25,000 nt of DNA from positions 73,610-98,609 of the forward strand of contig NW_014577563.1 of the NCBI RefSeq assembly GCF_000485595.1, in the 5' to 3' direction. This DNA comes from Priapulus caudatus (taxonomy: Eukaryota > Priapulida > Priapulimorpha > Priapulimorphida > Priapulidae). A program made the position numbers and the translations under genes. Below are positions 1-10,200 of the stretch, piece after piece. The notes under the pieces are model-generated. The model worked only from the letters and a program-made list of their open reading frames with translations. It had not been told where the DNA came from and did not search any database. The stretch's first letter is position 1, and each line of letters opens with the position of its first letter.

Positions 1-52
1 GCACCACCACCACTAGCAGCTGCAGCAGTAGCACCACCATCAGTACCACCAC

Positions 53-123
<71 letters not shown>

Positions 124-246
124 CCACCAGCAGCAGCAGCAGCAGCAGCAACAACATCAACAACAACCACAAAACAGCAGCAGAAACAGCAGTAGTAGCA
201 GCAGCAACAACAGCAGCACGACCACCAGCACCAGCAGCGCCAACAA
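1..246. repeat. CAG/CAA/CCA trinucleotide repeat tract
   Basis: This is an uninterrupted low-complexity tract of CAG, CAA and CCA triplets, with pure (CAG)n around 57-91 and (CAA)n around 92-121. In one forward frame it is open from the left edge to a TGA at 519-521, but trinucleotide repeats are open by composition, so this is weak evidence for coding. It may be an intergenic microsatellite or the 3' part of an exon for a Ser/Asn/Ala-rich protein lying to the left. Confidence 0.9.
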
Positions 247-521
247 CGATGGTAAAAACCCGACGTTGTTTTTCTGCGTTGTTGGCAGACGAGCTTCCGG
301 TCTCCCCTGGGAGAGGGGAATTTCTCCGCGCGAGCCCCTTTTTGTCGTTTCTCAGAACTACCGTGGGCCCGTGCGTGCAGCCGATCCCCTCATTAACCCA
401 GACGCGCATGTTTTGCTGCCCCCCTCCCCCTGCCGCCGCCGCCACCACACGAAGCGTTTACCGCGACAATTTGTCGGGTGATGGCGAGAAAAATGGGATA
501 ATTAGCGACAGCAGCCGATGA

Positions 522-1424
522 AAGGAGTAAGCGATTGCGCAATAGTCGGCCGGCTCCACAACGGGCGCGCAAAGTCGCGTTATATTAGATACAAGATAGA
601 TATATACAAACACATGTTTGTATCTATGGATATACGCCTGCCAATATATACAAAGTGATATATTATTTAGTAATACATATACAAATATATAACAATGTAC
701 CTATAGTTATGTATAAACACGCAACAATGTCATATTATGTAATAATATGGAAATATATAACAAATATTATTACATAGTATCAAGAGTAGATAATAGGGAA
801 TTCTATATCTAGGGAATATTATTATCTACTCCTGATAGTATTATTTTCCCAGAGCTGTCTCACTGAGCAATCTATAATTAGTCAAATTAATTTTTTATTG
901 TTCCGTCACATTATAATTTATATTGTAACACGTTGGGATACGCAGCCCTGTAAGCATCCCACGAATATTGTTAGCAGCGATGAAAAGGATGCAAAAATCG
1001 GTTGCCGAGTAAAAAACTGCGCACGTCTTTCGAGCTACATGTTTTTTTAGGTATACAAAGCACGAGAGTAGAATGTTCTCTAATGCAACGCCCACGCGAG
1101 TGCATGTCACCGCCTGCCACAAGCGTATCCTCTCACGTACACTCGTCGGTTGCGTCTTTTTTTTCCGCCCAAACGTCGTGTTGGTGCGGAGACTGCGGAC
1201 TCCTTTGCAGTTCTCACATCTCTGTATACACTCAACATTGAGGCCCGGCCCGTCCGCCCCGCGGCGGTTTACTATTTCGGCAGTCCGTTCCGCAGGCGTG
1301 CTATGGTGTGCACGCATACATTGAACTTGGCAGAGTGCGAGTGTACGCGATGCGCCGTACGTGCAGCACGTGCAACGCCGCGCTGCTCGGCAGTAGCAGT
1401 AGCAGCCGATAATTCGCAGAATTC
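522..1424. other. Non-coding stretch, AT-rich then CpG-rich
   Basis: No supportable gene is seen. About 590-900 is very AT-rich and holds one micro-hairpin element (774-841). About 1040-1424 is CpG-rich without conserved protein sequence; overlapping short open frames on both strands look compositional. Confidence 0.6.
774..841. mobile_element. Micro-hairpin element, copy 1
   Basis: Positions 781-834 form a 54-bp imperfect palindrome: the left arm begins CAAGAGTAGATAATAGGG and the right arm ends TTATTATCTACTCCTG. It is flanked by the 7-bp direct repeat ATAGTAT (774-780 and 835-841), which looks like a target-site duplication. Related copies are at 2638-2708, 6742-6801 and 11281-11334. It has no coding capacity, so any movement would need an enzyme supplied elsewhere. 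Confidence 0.8.
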
Positions 1425-1646
1425 GCGCATGCGCACCACGCGTCGATGACGCCACTGGTAAACAGTTCTGGGAAAGATGACTAATGCGGTATATATGCTG
1501 CGCTCGGCAACAAACTCGGCAGACGAACGAGCTAGAGAACGAACCTTTATCTAACTTTCCTGCAGAGCTGCCTCGCATTGAAGTAATTACTGTTTGCAAG
1601 CGAGCGTGAAGCTTGGAAACCATTTCTACATCGGATAACGCTAAAC
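1425..1646 (+). promoter_or_regulatory. Possible upstream promoter and 5' non-coding exon
   Basis: A palindromic NRF1-like site GCGCATGCGC (1425-1434) is followed by a TATA-like TATATAT (1490-1496). About 150 bp further on, a splice-donor-like AAAC|GTGAGT has its GT at 1647. Together these could be a promoter with a short non-coding first exon for the ETS gene that follows, or for something off-window. Transcript data would decide. The elements are visible but their use is inferred. Confidence 0.25.
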
Positions 1647-2392
1647 GTGAGTGAACGTTATATACACTTTTAGATTTATATGTTATGCTATATTTTATTA
1701 CATGTGACGTGTGCAACGCCTGAATTTGTTAATTTATTAATTAATTTACAGTGATTAATTTGCGATTAATAATTAGTCAAGTTGTACGCGATGCGACACA
1801 ATGAGCAAATACTCGGTATTTTACTAATTAACTAGTTGGGAAAGTCTGAACTAATTCTGGGGAAATAACTGGCGATTTCTGAAGTAATTAATACGGTGTG
1901 CAGGTATTTAAGACGTAACACTCTCCGTTTCTGGAGGTTTCTGGATAGTTTTCTGTCTACCCGAGAAACCGATCGATTATTTCGCGCGTCTCTGTAAAGA
2001 TCAATAGCATGCCGAACTTCCTCCGCTGTCAACAATGTTGGCGCGCATGCGCAAACCATTGCCAAACTGCACGCGCGGGTGGCCAAAAGTGACGTATCCG
2101 GCTAAAAATAGACATGTGCGTAGTGACGTGTTTGCGTGCGGATGAGCGCGCGATGGCGTGGGCGATGGAATGCACGCCTACAATGATGATGTCGCTCCTA
2201 TCAGCGTTTGTTCGGGTCACTTCGGGCGCGGCCCGCATAATACAGTCGACTACCCTGTTTCAGTTGGTTGTCGCTGGGGATGGGCGTGTTTACGCACACT
2301 AGATTTCTATTGTTACTGATGAATGCAGACTGCCACCGCGGGCAATTCTTATCTAAATGCGGCCATTCTTCTCGCACAGGTTGTTGATAGGC
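1647..2392. other. Upstream flank of SPDEF, no gene seen
   Basis: No supportable coding sequence is present. A second NRF1-like palindrome GCGCATGCGC lies at 2043-2052. The first part is AT-rich with ATTAAT-type runs. Confidence 0.5.
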
Positions 2393-2460
2393 TGACGTCA
2401 GGGTGACGTCACGGTTTAGTCATCACGTGGCCAGGTGACGTCATTGTTGTGCTACATAAA
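2393..2460 (+). promoter_or_regulatory. Triple CRE promoter of SPDEF
   Basis: Three perfect cAMP-response elements TGACGTCA lie at 2393-2400, 2404-2411 and 2436-2443, with an E-box CACGTG (2424-2429) between the second and third. A CATAAA sequence (2455-2460) is suitably placed as a weak TATA element, about 80 bp before the ATG at 2540. This is the arrangement expected of a CREB/ATF-responsive proximal promoter. The factor and the transcription start are inferred. Confidence 0.7.
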
Positions 2461-2539
2461 CACGCAGAGGACTAGAGCCAGAAAGATATTGCAACGAAAC
2501 GTCGTAGAGAGAACACCTACAACTGAGAAAGCTAACAAC

Positions 2540-4927
2540 ATGATATTAGACAGTGATAGCATTGAGGTGAGTCATGAGTTTGTGAGTTAATTACCATATA
2601 TCAGTGGTCGACTGCATTGAGTCACCACGAGTTGTAACTAATAGCAAGAGTAGATAATATAACTGCATGTGTTATTCACTTATTGTTATTATCTACTCTT
2701 GCTAATAGTAATAGTAATACTAATCGGGTAATCCTCTCCTTATAAATATAAGTTATAATAGCCTAGCTCTCCTTATATAGTCACACCTCCATTCGGAACT
2801 TACCTGGCAATGATTGTTCAATCTTATCTTTCATGGATGAAGATATAGCTAGATCAGTATTATATTTTTTATGATAATTGTAAACGATATACGGTGCTGT
2901 TGAATTTGTTTCAATTGTACACTTATCACTTCTTTTCCACTGCCAGTATAGACATAGCATATCATGGATGATTGAACCATGCACCTTCCACGCACATAAA
3001 GTTTGCCGATGTCTAACTATAGCCAAATAGAACAGAAAGCTCCACGAAACCCACACAATATAACTTATACTTATAGTCTCTCGTCTTCTGCTTCAGCTTT
3101 CGGAGCTGCTGTCGTACGGCGGATACTCGGACTCCGGCCTGCTGACGATGCCGCAGGTGACCGACGGCAAGGCAGTCGCGACTCCCGTGAGCTGCGACGA
3201 CGACGCCGCGTACGTGCCCGACCTCGACGCCGTGCTGAATCTTGACGACTACGTAGACTGCTACGCGTCAGCGTACCTCACGCCCGCCGCGAAGGAAGAC
3301 TCCTTCACCCACTTCAAGGTGAAGAAGGAGGAGGCGGCAGAGGAGGAGGAGGAGTTTGGAGCTGACATGCTGCGCATGAAGAGGGAGGTCGTGGACGAGG
3401 TCGGGTGCCTGGCCGTGTCGGCAGCGGTGAAGGACATTGAGACGGCATGCGACATCCTTGACATTCATCCAGGTGAGAAGCGTGATCGGTGGCGGTGTAC
3501 GCGCTGCGCTCGTAGCGTGCGATTTTTAATGTGCGAGGTTGGGGTATCTTAATTGTTACAGGCACTGCATGGTGGGCTTTGGCAGAATTACTTAACGAAA
3601 TTTGGAAGTTTATGGGGTTGGTGTTTAATGAGATCTCTTGTCCTGGTTGCAGATCCTTATGTGTGGACGGTTGGTGACGTGTGCAAGTGGCTGCAGTGGA
3701 CGGCTCACCACTACAACCTGCCCATCGTGCAGTTGGACAACTTCTACATGAGTGGCGCCACCTTGTGCTCGCTGACCGAGGAGCAGTTCAAGCAGTATGC
3801 TCCGGACTTTGGCACCGTCTGCTACGCCGAGCTCGACATTTGGAAGAGTGGTGAGCATGCATTCCGTTCTCTCTTCTATCCGTGTCGTGCTCACACAACG
3901 AATTCGTACGTGGGTGCAACGACCTTAACCATTTTGGACATTGCATGTCACAGCAGTATTTCTTCTTCAAAATGTGTAAAGTCGAGCATATTTGCTCTCG
4001 TGCGACTTGGAGCCGAGTAGATAATAAGCAGTAGCAGCAGTATGTGTTGTCTAACCAAGTCTGTCTTTGGTCATTGCAGCGTCCGTGTACACGAAGCAGC
4101 CACAGTCTCTGACCGTCATGCCAGCGGCGATGGAGACGAGCTACATGGACATGTCCACGCTCATCGACCAGTGGGCGTGCGGAGCCGCGAGTCCTAGTCG
4201 CTCCAGCGAGGTCTCCAGCGAACACAGCGTCGAGATCCTCAGCGACAGCGAGACGGAAGAAGCGCCCCCTAGCAACGTGCAGCGTCACAGCACGACGATC
4301 CACCTGTGGCAGTTCCTCAAGTCGCTTCTGAGCGATCCGGCGAAATACGGAGCCGCGATTCGCTGGGTGGATCGACCCCGAGGTCAGTATAGTCTGCCGT
4401 CATGTGGACGATAACAACCAGAGAGATTTTAGAGTGATAGTCTGCCATGTTGTTGTGGCAACTGTTCTGACAAGTTGGGTTGACCTGGCTTTGTTGTCAA
4501 GCTAAATAAAGTTGCGGGGGCTTGCCTAACAGGTCAAGCTTTTTTTAGTATAATATACTAAAATAAAATTACTATTAATATAATCATGGCACCCAATAAA
4601 CCAATTATAAGATAACCTAGAGAGAGAGAGAGAGAGAGAGAGAGAGGTGCTCCAATTCTTTCACATCTGGTCCGTTTCTATGACGATCACAGTCGATTCA
4701 CTAGTCAATCAATCTAACAGGTGCAAAACTTGTTTCCGACAGGTATATTCAAGATTGAGGATTCGACGGCGGTGGCGAAAGCGTGGGGTCAGCGTAAGAA
4801 CCGACCGGCAATGAACTACGACAAGATGAGTCGCTCACTGCGGCAGTACTACAAGAAGGGCATCCTGAAGAAGACTGAACGTTCACAGCGCCTTGTCTAC
4901 CAGTTCTGCCCGGCCTACCGCATGTAG
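2540..4927 (+). CDS. SPDEF: SPDEF/PDEF-type ETS transcription factor (5 coding exons)
   Basis: This is a nuclear sequence-specific transcription factor. Coding exons are 2540-2566, 3097-3472, 3653-3850, 4080-4382 and 4743-4927, all with GT-AG borders and compatible phases, giving 362 aa (human SPDEF 335). Residues about 120-133 ([13 protein letters not shown]) lead into a Pointed/SAM domain (about 135-201; [14 protein letters not shown], ending LDIWKS). A Ser/acidic linker follows, then an ETS domain from 274 ([11 protein letters not shown]) to the C-terminus. The recognition helix [13 protein letters not shown] carries the two DNA-contact arginines, R332 and R335. The words [10 protein letters not shown] and QRLVYQF, and an ETS domain at the extreme C-terminus, separate SPDEF from ELF3/EHF. 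The N-terminal half is acidic (a run of five Glu) with two SUMO-type motifs, VKKE and MKRE. The ATG in AACAACATG is the first after the promoter and opens a 27-nt exon whose donor is GAG|GTGAGT; this short first exon is the least certain part. Confidence 0.95.
2638..2708. mobile_element. Micro-hairpin element, copy 2, in SPDEF intron 1
   Basis: A 57-bp palindrome (2645-2701) starts CAAGAGTAGATAATA and ends with its exact reverse complement. The 7-bp direct repeat CTAATAG flanks it (2638-2644 and 2702-2708). It belongs to the same family as the copy at 774 and lies about 80 bp after the first SPDEF donor. Confidence 0.85.
4619..4646. repeat. (GA)n microsatellite in SPDEF intron 4
   Basis: An uninterrupted AG dinucleotide run lies about 100 bp before the acceptor of the last SPDEF exon. 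Confidence 0.9.
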
Positions 4928-5440
4928 TGTCGCCCCCTAACAGACAGCGCCAACATTCCCAATGCGTTCCCCTGTAACTCAACGCGGTGCTGCGTCGCTG
5001 AGGGCGCGCCTCTTGTCTGATCGCTTACAACCGGTCGCCAGTTTGTGGTTTGCCGGCTGGCGAATGAGAACGAGAGGCGTCAGGGTGGTGAAGTGAAATG
5101 TCACAGAAAGCAGGATGTAAAAGTTGGCCACTGGTTCGTTTGCATGAGCTCTGATTTGTTTAGCGAGTCTGTAGAATGGGCTGGATCCCAGTCGCTATGC
5201 AATCTGTAAAGTGTACATATCGTTATTTATTTTCTACCACTGTTTTTTTTTGCCAAAGCGGTGCATATACTTCCCAGTAGTGGTGGATCACCGTGTATAG
5301 TTGTTGTTGTTATTATGAAATTTGATAAAGTTAGTAAAAGTAGCTATTTTTGATAGCCTCGTTGCCGTTGCAAGAAGGCACAAGCCAGCCACAAGAATAC
5401 TAAATGGTGTCTGTGGAAATAAAACCTAAATCTTATGTCT
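4928..5440 (+). other. SPDEF 3' untranslated region
   Basis: Sequence after the TAG stop has no further coding signal and reaches a canonical AATAAA at 5418-5423. More distal AATAAA signals occur at 5871-5876 and 6093-6098, so longer 3' ends are possible. Confidence 0.6.
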
Positions 5441-6741
5441 ATATCTATGATAATGCCCAAGTATGTTCTGTGAACAAATGGTAATATACCTATTCAAACT
5501 ATTAACTTTTATTTAAGCCTATAACCCCAAAACAAATTATTCATATACATCCAGTGCTTTCCTATACCAGAAGCATAATATAGATCTTCCACTAATTCGA
5601 CTAGTTTTGCTATGAATTTTGTATTTGTGATGTCTAATATTTAACTGAGTTTCTGCCGAGTGCGTGTGCCAACTAGCAAGGCATCAACTTTGACGAAATG
5701 ACTGAAACCGGATGTCCGCGTGTAATATGCAAGTTGAATACGTAGAGTGATAAGTTTGTGAAAGAATTTTCTGTTGACGAGAGTATATGGATGGGATATC
5801 CCATTACTGGATTTTAACTTTTGTACTTCAAGTGTACATATATATGTATAATATATATGATCAGGATATTAATAAAAAGTATTATTTATATATAAGTTCA
5901 GGTTATTCATTACTTATTTCCATATTTAATGCTCAAGAAAGACAAAAATTCGCTTTTTAAGAACTTAAAATAACCCTTGTATGAAACACTGCGTTAGGTT
6001 TATAACAATGCAACAAAAAACGCACGAACATTGATAATTGCGTATAAAGTAATCTCATTTCGCATAGCGCTCGTATTTTACATGTGAAAATCAATAAATG
6101 GCAAAACAATCAAACAGTATAACAATAATTTACGGCATTATTAGTTTGATCATGTCGTTTCACGACCCTGTGCATGGTTTGCTATGTATGAGCTAAAACA
6201 GTATGCCTATATAAAACGTGGAAACTACGATGTAAAATGTGGACCATCGCCGATATTATCGCCATGATTAACAGTGATATAGACTGAGATATGCCTCCCG
6301 TAGATTCTGCTTCTTCAATTCACGGGCTGTGAGTAGCTGTGAATGAAAAAGGGCGATTGTTAAATAAATAATTAGAAATAGTAGCGTTCTACATCGTGCA
6401 GTCAATCCCCAAACTGCACAATGTATACGTACGTACAGTCGTACACGTGTACAAACGCACAGATACGCACGAACGCACAGAGGGAAATTATTAAGGTTAT
6501 TGTTATGTACGTCGAAAGGAGTCAATAAAAAATATTTGTTTGTTATAATTCACACCTAGTGTCACATAGTCAGTGACTGACATTTCTCACTTAGAAACGA
6601 ATTAATGGGGTACGCTAGGTGGCGCCACTTACTTTGATAGCAGCCGACGTTCCCTGGTGATCGTGCATGAAGCGGCAGTCGCGTACTTTCTTGAATGCCT
6701 GCAGGTGGCTGCGTGGCAATGAATCATAGGGGAACGTATAT
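5441..6741. other. Convergent intergenic DNA
   Basis: This is AT-rich sequence between the 3' ends of SPDEF (+) and the minus-strand PG-rich gene. No gene is seen. It holds the distal poly(A) signals of SPDEF and one AGGTGGCGCCAC motif (6617-6628), which resembles the invertebrate CTCF consensus; a single match is only suggestive. Confidence 0.5.
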
Positions 6742-6801
6742 ATTATATCAAGAGTACATAATAGAGATTATGTATCTCTATTATGTACTCTTGATTATAG
6801 C
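6742..6801. mobile_element. Micro-hairpin element, copy 3
   Basis: The arms 6747-6768 and 6774-6795 are perfect 22-bp inverted repeats around a 5-bp loop. The core begins CAAGAGTACATAATAG, a one-base variant of the family end. Flanks ATTATAT and ATTATAG agree at 6 of 7 positions. The right end was used as the target of the telomere-repeat element that follows. Confidence 0.8.
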
Positions 6802-7062
6802 TCAAGGGGTCGTTGTCGTAACAGGTACTACAGATATGTACCCGAGGTACATATATGTATACACAAAGTGTACCAGACTTGTACTACAGAAGTGTACCCT
6901 AACCCTAACAGTAACACTAACCCTAACCCTAACCCTAACTCTAACCCTAACCCTAAACATACCGCATATAAAAATATAAACATAATACTAAACAACCTAA
7001 AACTACCTCGGGTACATATCTGTAGTACCTGTTACGACAACGACCCTTCGTGCTTGATTATA
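6791..7062. mobile_element. Telomere-repeat MITE, family T1, intact copy
   Basis: The element 6800-7053 has perfect 43-bp inverted repeats (6807-6849 and 7004-7046), slightly diverged outermost bases (GCTCAAGGGG and its partner) and a core with about nine CCCTAA or near-CCCTAA units (6897-6956). The 9-bp direct repeat TTGATTATA lies at 6791-6799 and 7054-7062. Long inverted ends with 9-bp duplications are typical of Mutator-like elements. It has no transposase, so it would be non-autonomous. A truncated relative lies at 11242-11580. Confidence 0.85.
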
Positions 7063-7235
7063 CGCTACTACGCACCTCACGATCAACACCAATTAACATT
7101 TCTCTACCTACACATTACAATATCGAGAACAAAAGTGTATACCATTTGTGAAACGGGCGTGAAATACAGGAAAATCACTTCAAATCCGAATTATTTATAC
7201 ATATACATAGCATGGCAAGCAACATCCGTGTATAC

Positions 7236-10200
7236 TCACCTCCCCGCGTATCTCTCTCCGTATCTCAAGTGAAATTCAAAGCACTGTCTACACAGGACCT
7301 CTCTCCTGTAGCAGTAGTAGTCTCCCACGGGCCTTGCTCTGCAGACGTCACACTTAAACAGAGCGAGAGCTTCAGGTCAATTATAATCTATGTTACCGTG
7401 CGCTTCAGCAATACGTCCACTCATTTTTATTACATATGCGATATTTTCCCCTTTCCTTTTCCGTTCCCTTTACCCTTCCCTTTCTTTTCCCTTTCCCTTT
7501 TAGAAAATAGTCAAAATACTCCCCGTGTGTATTAAGCGCATAAAAAAACTCCGCGGACAAAGTCGGACCTCATCTATGTATATAAACGGGACCCTAGTAC
7601 GAAAACGTTTTACCATCAATCGAGAACAAACGTGCATAGTACTAGGAGTAGGTATAACATTATGTGTCAATGTAGCAATTGCGATGTATATGTGCATGCG
7701 TATGTGCGCGCCTGCCCTGCGTGCGTGCGTCTGTGTTTTATAATGTGTGCACATATGGCTTGTAAATCTTTCTTGCAAACTTTTAGGCTAACACAACCAC
7801 GAGTGCCAAGAATTGATTTGGCACAAACAATTTTCTAGATATGCGATCTTTATCTATTTTTTTTATAAAGGTGTTACGATTAGTAGGTACGATAAATGCT
7901 TCGGCGCATACCCGCTCATGGACGCACCGGCACACGCACGCACGCAAGCGGGGGGTACGCGCGTACAGACACACGCCAGCATACGAACGTACGCAAGCGG
8001 GGTTACACGCACGCCAGCACACGCACGCACGCTGACGATGGCGCACATACCTTATCGTCGTTGTTGGTGGTACACTTGATTAAGACTGTGGCTCTGAGAG
8101 TCTGCTGTCCTGTGAACGATCCATGGAAACTCAGCCTACGGTTCTGCCTAACTTCGTGCTCGTACGTTCCCGGCCTGCAAGCAACCACGGATTATTATTA
8201 TTATTATTAAATCATTATTGCATGTGAATCAAATACAAATACATGTACTGAAGACTGAATAAAAAATCTGATAGATGCAATAAAATAGTATGGATGGTCA
8301 CCAACGGATGCGTGGATGACCACAGGGACCAGGGCGCATTCAATTATTGGAGAGAACGAGTGGTACTTACACATAGACAGCTAATATATGAGCACAAGAA
8401 CGACGCTAGATCACCACGAGAAAATTTCATTAATAATAATAGTTAATAACGACATAATAGTTTTATTGATTACGATTTTAAGTAGCCATTTCGTTAGTTA
8501 AGTTAGCCATTTCGTTAACCATTTCGTTTTTTTTAAAGCCATTTGTGATACAATGTTGAAATCGACACCACGGTGAAAGGAAACAAATTGGGACGAAACG
8601 ACACGTCTCTCTGCGCGAGACCAGCAGGTGTACATCTCATATACTTACTTCAGAAATAAGACTTACCCCGGCAGTGAATGTGAGCGCACCAAAGGAAACC
8701 TCGACGATCCGGACAGGAAGGGTTTCTTCGCTGGCTGGCTCTTGATAACCTCGGTGCGGTCCTTCTGATACAAGCATGGCGACGGAGACGGCAACTCCTA
8801 CGGACGGATTACGAATTAAACCGTGATATAGTGAGACTGACGTTGTAGTGTTGTGAAAGCACAGTTCCATATTGCGACATAGAGACAGATTGCGAGGAAG
8901 ATTCACGGGCACCTCCCCACAATATCCTTGCAATAAATGTTTAGGCACCTACCTACAATATCATGATAACTATATGAAATCAATCGTGCCGCTAAATGAA
9001 ACGCGCATAACTATATAATATATATATCTACATAACTTTAACTATATAACTATAACTATAACTATAATTCTAACTACATGGTTCATACAGGCGGACTGAA
9101 AAATTTTTCAAGGACTTTTCAAGAACATTTTATCGGAAATTCAAAGACAATTTATCGGACATTTTATCGAAATTCATACACAGAACAAAACATACCTGGA
9201 TTAATTTAATAATAACTCCATTCTTAATCACTGTCATCTCTAAAACTTACCTGGATCACATTAATAAACCCTTCTAAACACTGTCACTTCTACAACATAC
9301 CTTGATTTACTGACTGATTTTAATGACTTACTGTAATTTGTGATCATCATTTAATCGTCTAACGTGTCTATGGCTTTTTAAGCTAATTTAACGCAATTTT
9401 TATAGAGGTTTGCACATTATTGATGGTACAAAATTTCTTTTTATTACAGGCAAGGATTCTTTCCAAAAATTCAAGGACATTTTCATGAAATTCAAGGACT
9501 TTTCAAGCACAAAATCAACATTTACTAAATTCAAGGACATTTTCATGAAATTCAAGGACTTTTCAAGCACAAAATCAACATTTACTAAATTCAAGTACTT
9601 TTCAAGGACTCCCCTCAAATTCAAGGACTTTTCAAGGACTGTGCGAACCATGAACTAATAACCTCAACACCAGGCCCGTAGCCGGGGGGGGGAGAGGTTT
9701 GGGGGGTTGCACGGACCCCCCCCGAGCCCCTTCCCCAAGCAAAACAAAAAATTTGCAAGAATTTCACCTTTTTCATTTTAGTGTAATAATTGCAAAATCT
9801 CCATCCCACACTCCAGACACCCCCCTCCCATTCCCTCCCCCTGCTCGGTCGCTATGCTCCCTCGCTTCGCTGACTTCGCGCCCTCACAAATTGCCAACAT
9901 TTAAAAACAAACCCCCCCCCCATATAAAGCTGGCTACGGGCCTGAACACTATTGCATTTATCAGATTTTTTCTTCATGAAAGACTGTCTTAAGTACATGT
10001 ATTTGTATTTGAGTTACATGCAATAAAGATTTAATAATAATAATAATAATAACTATATAACTATAACAACATAACTATATAATAACGTACTTTGCAGTTT
10101 ATCGCAAGTCGTGGTCCAGTACGAGCAGCCAATGAGTAGCCCTTCTTACTAGTGATGTGTTTATCTGCCTCGTATACAAACGAGCTGACCTAAATATACA

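Noticed and set aside
3-521. Forward frame open from the left edge to 521
   Set aside because: Its first half is a trinucleotide repeat, open by composition. The remainder shows no conserved protein sequence. It could still be a terminal exon of a gene to the left.
895-1716. A 273-codon minus-strand open frame
   Set aside because: It has no recognisable motif, covers CpG-rich and AT-rich DNA of different character, and overlaps equally long frames on the other strand.
8637-8948. A 103-codon minus-strand open frame with a splice-like start
   Set aside because: A different frame of the same DNA (8797-8667) joins in phase with 8174-8051 to make a PGPGTY repeat, which fits far better.
9410-9658. 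Lys/Phe-rich open frames on both strands
   Set aside because: They reflect the 60-bp (20-codon) tandem duplication rather than coding selection.
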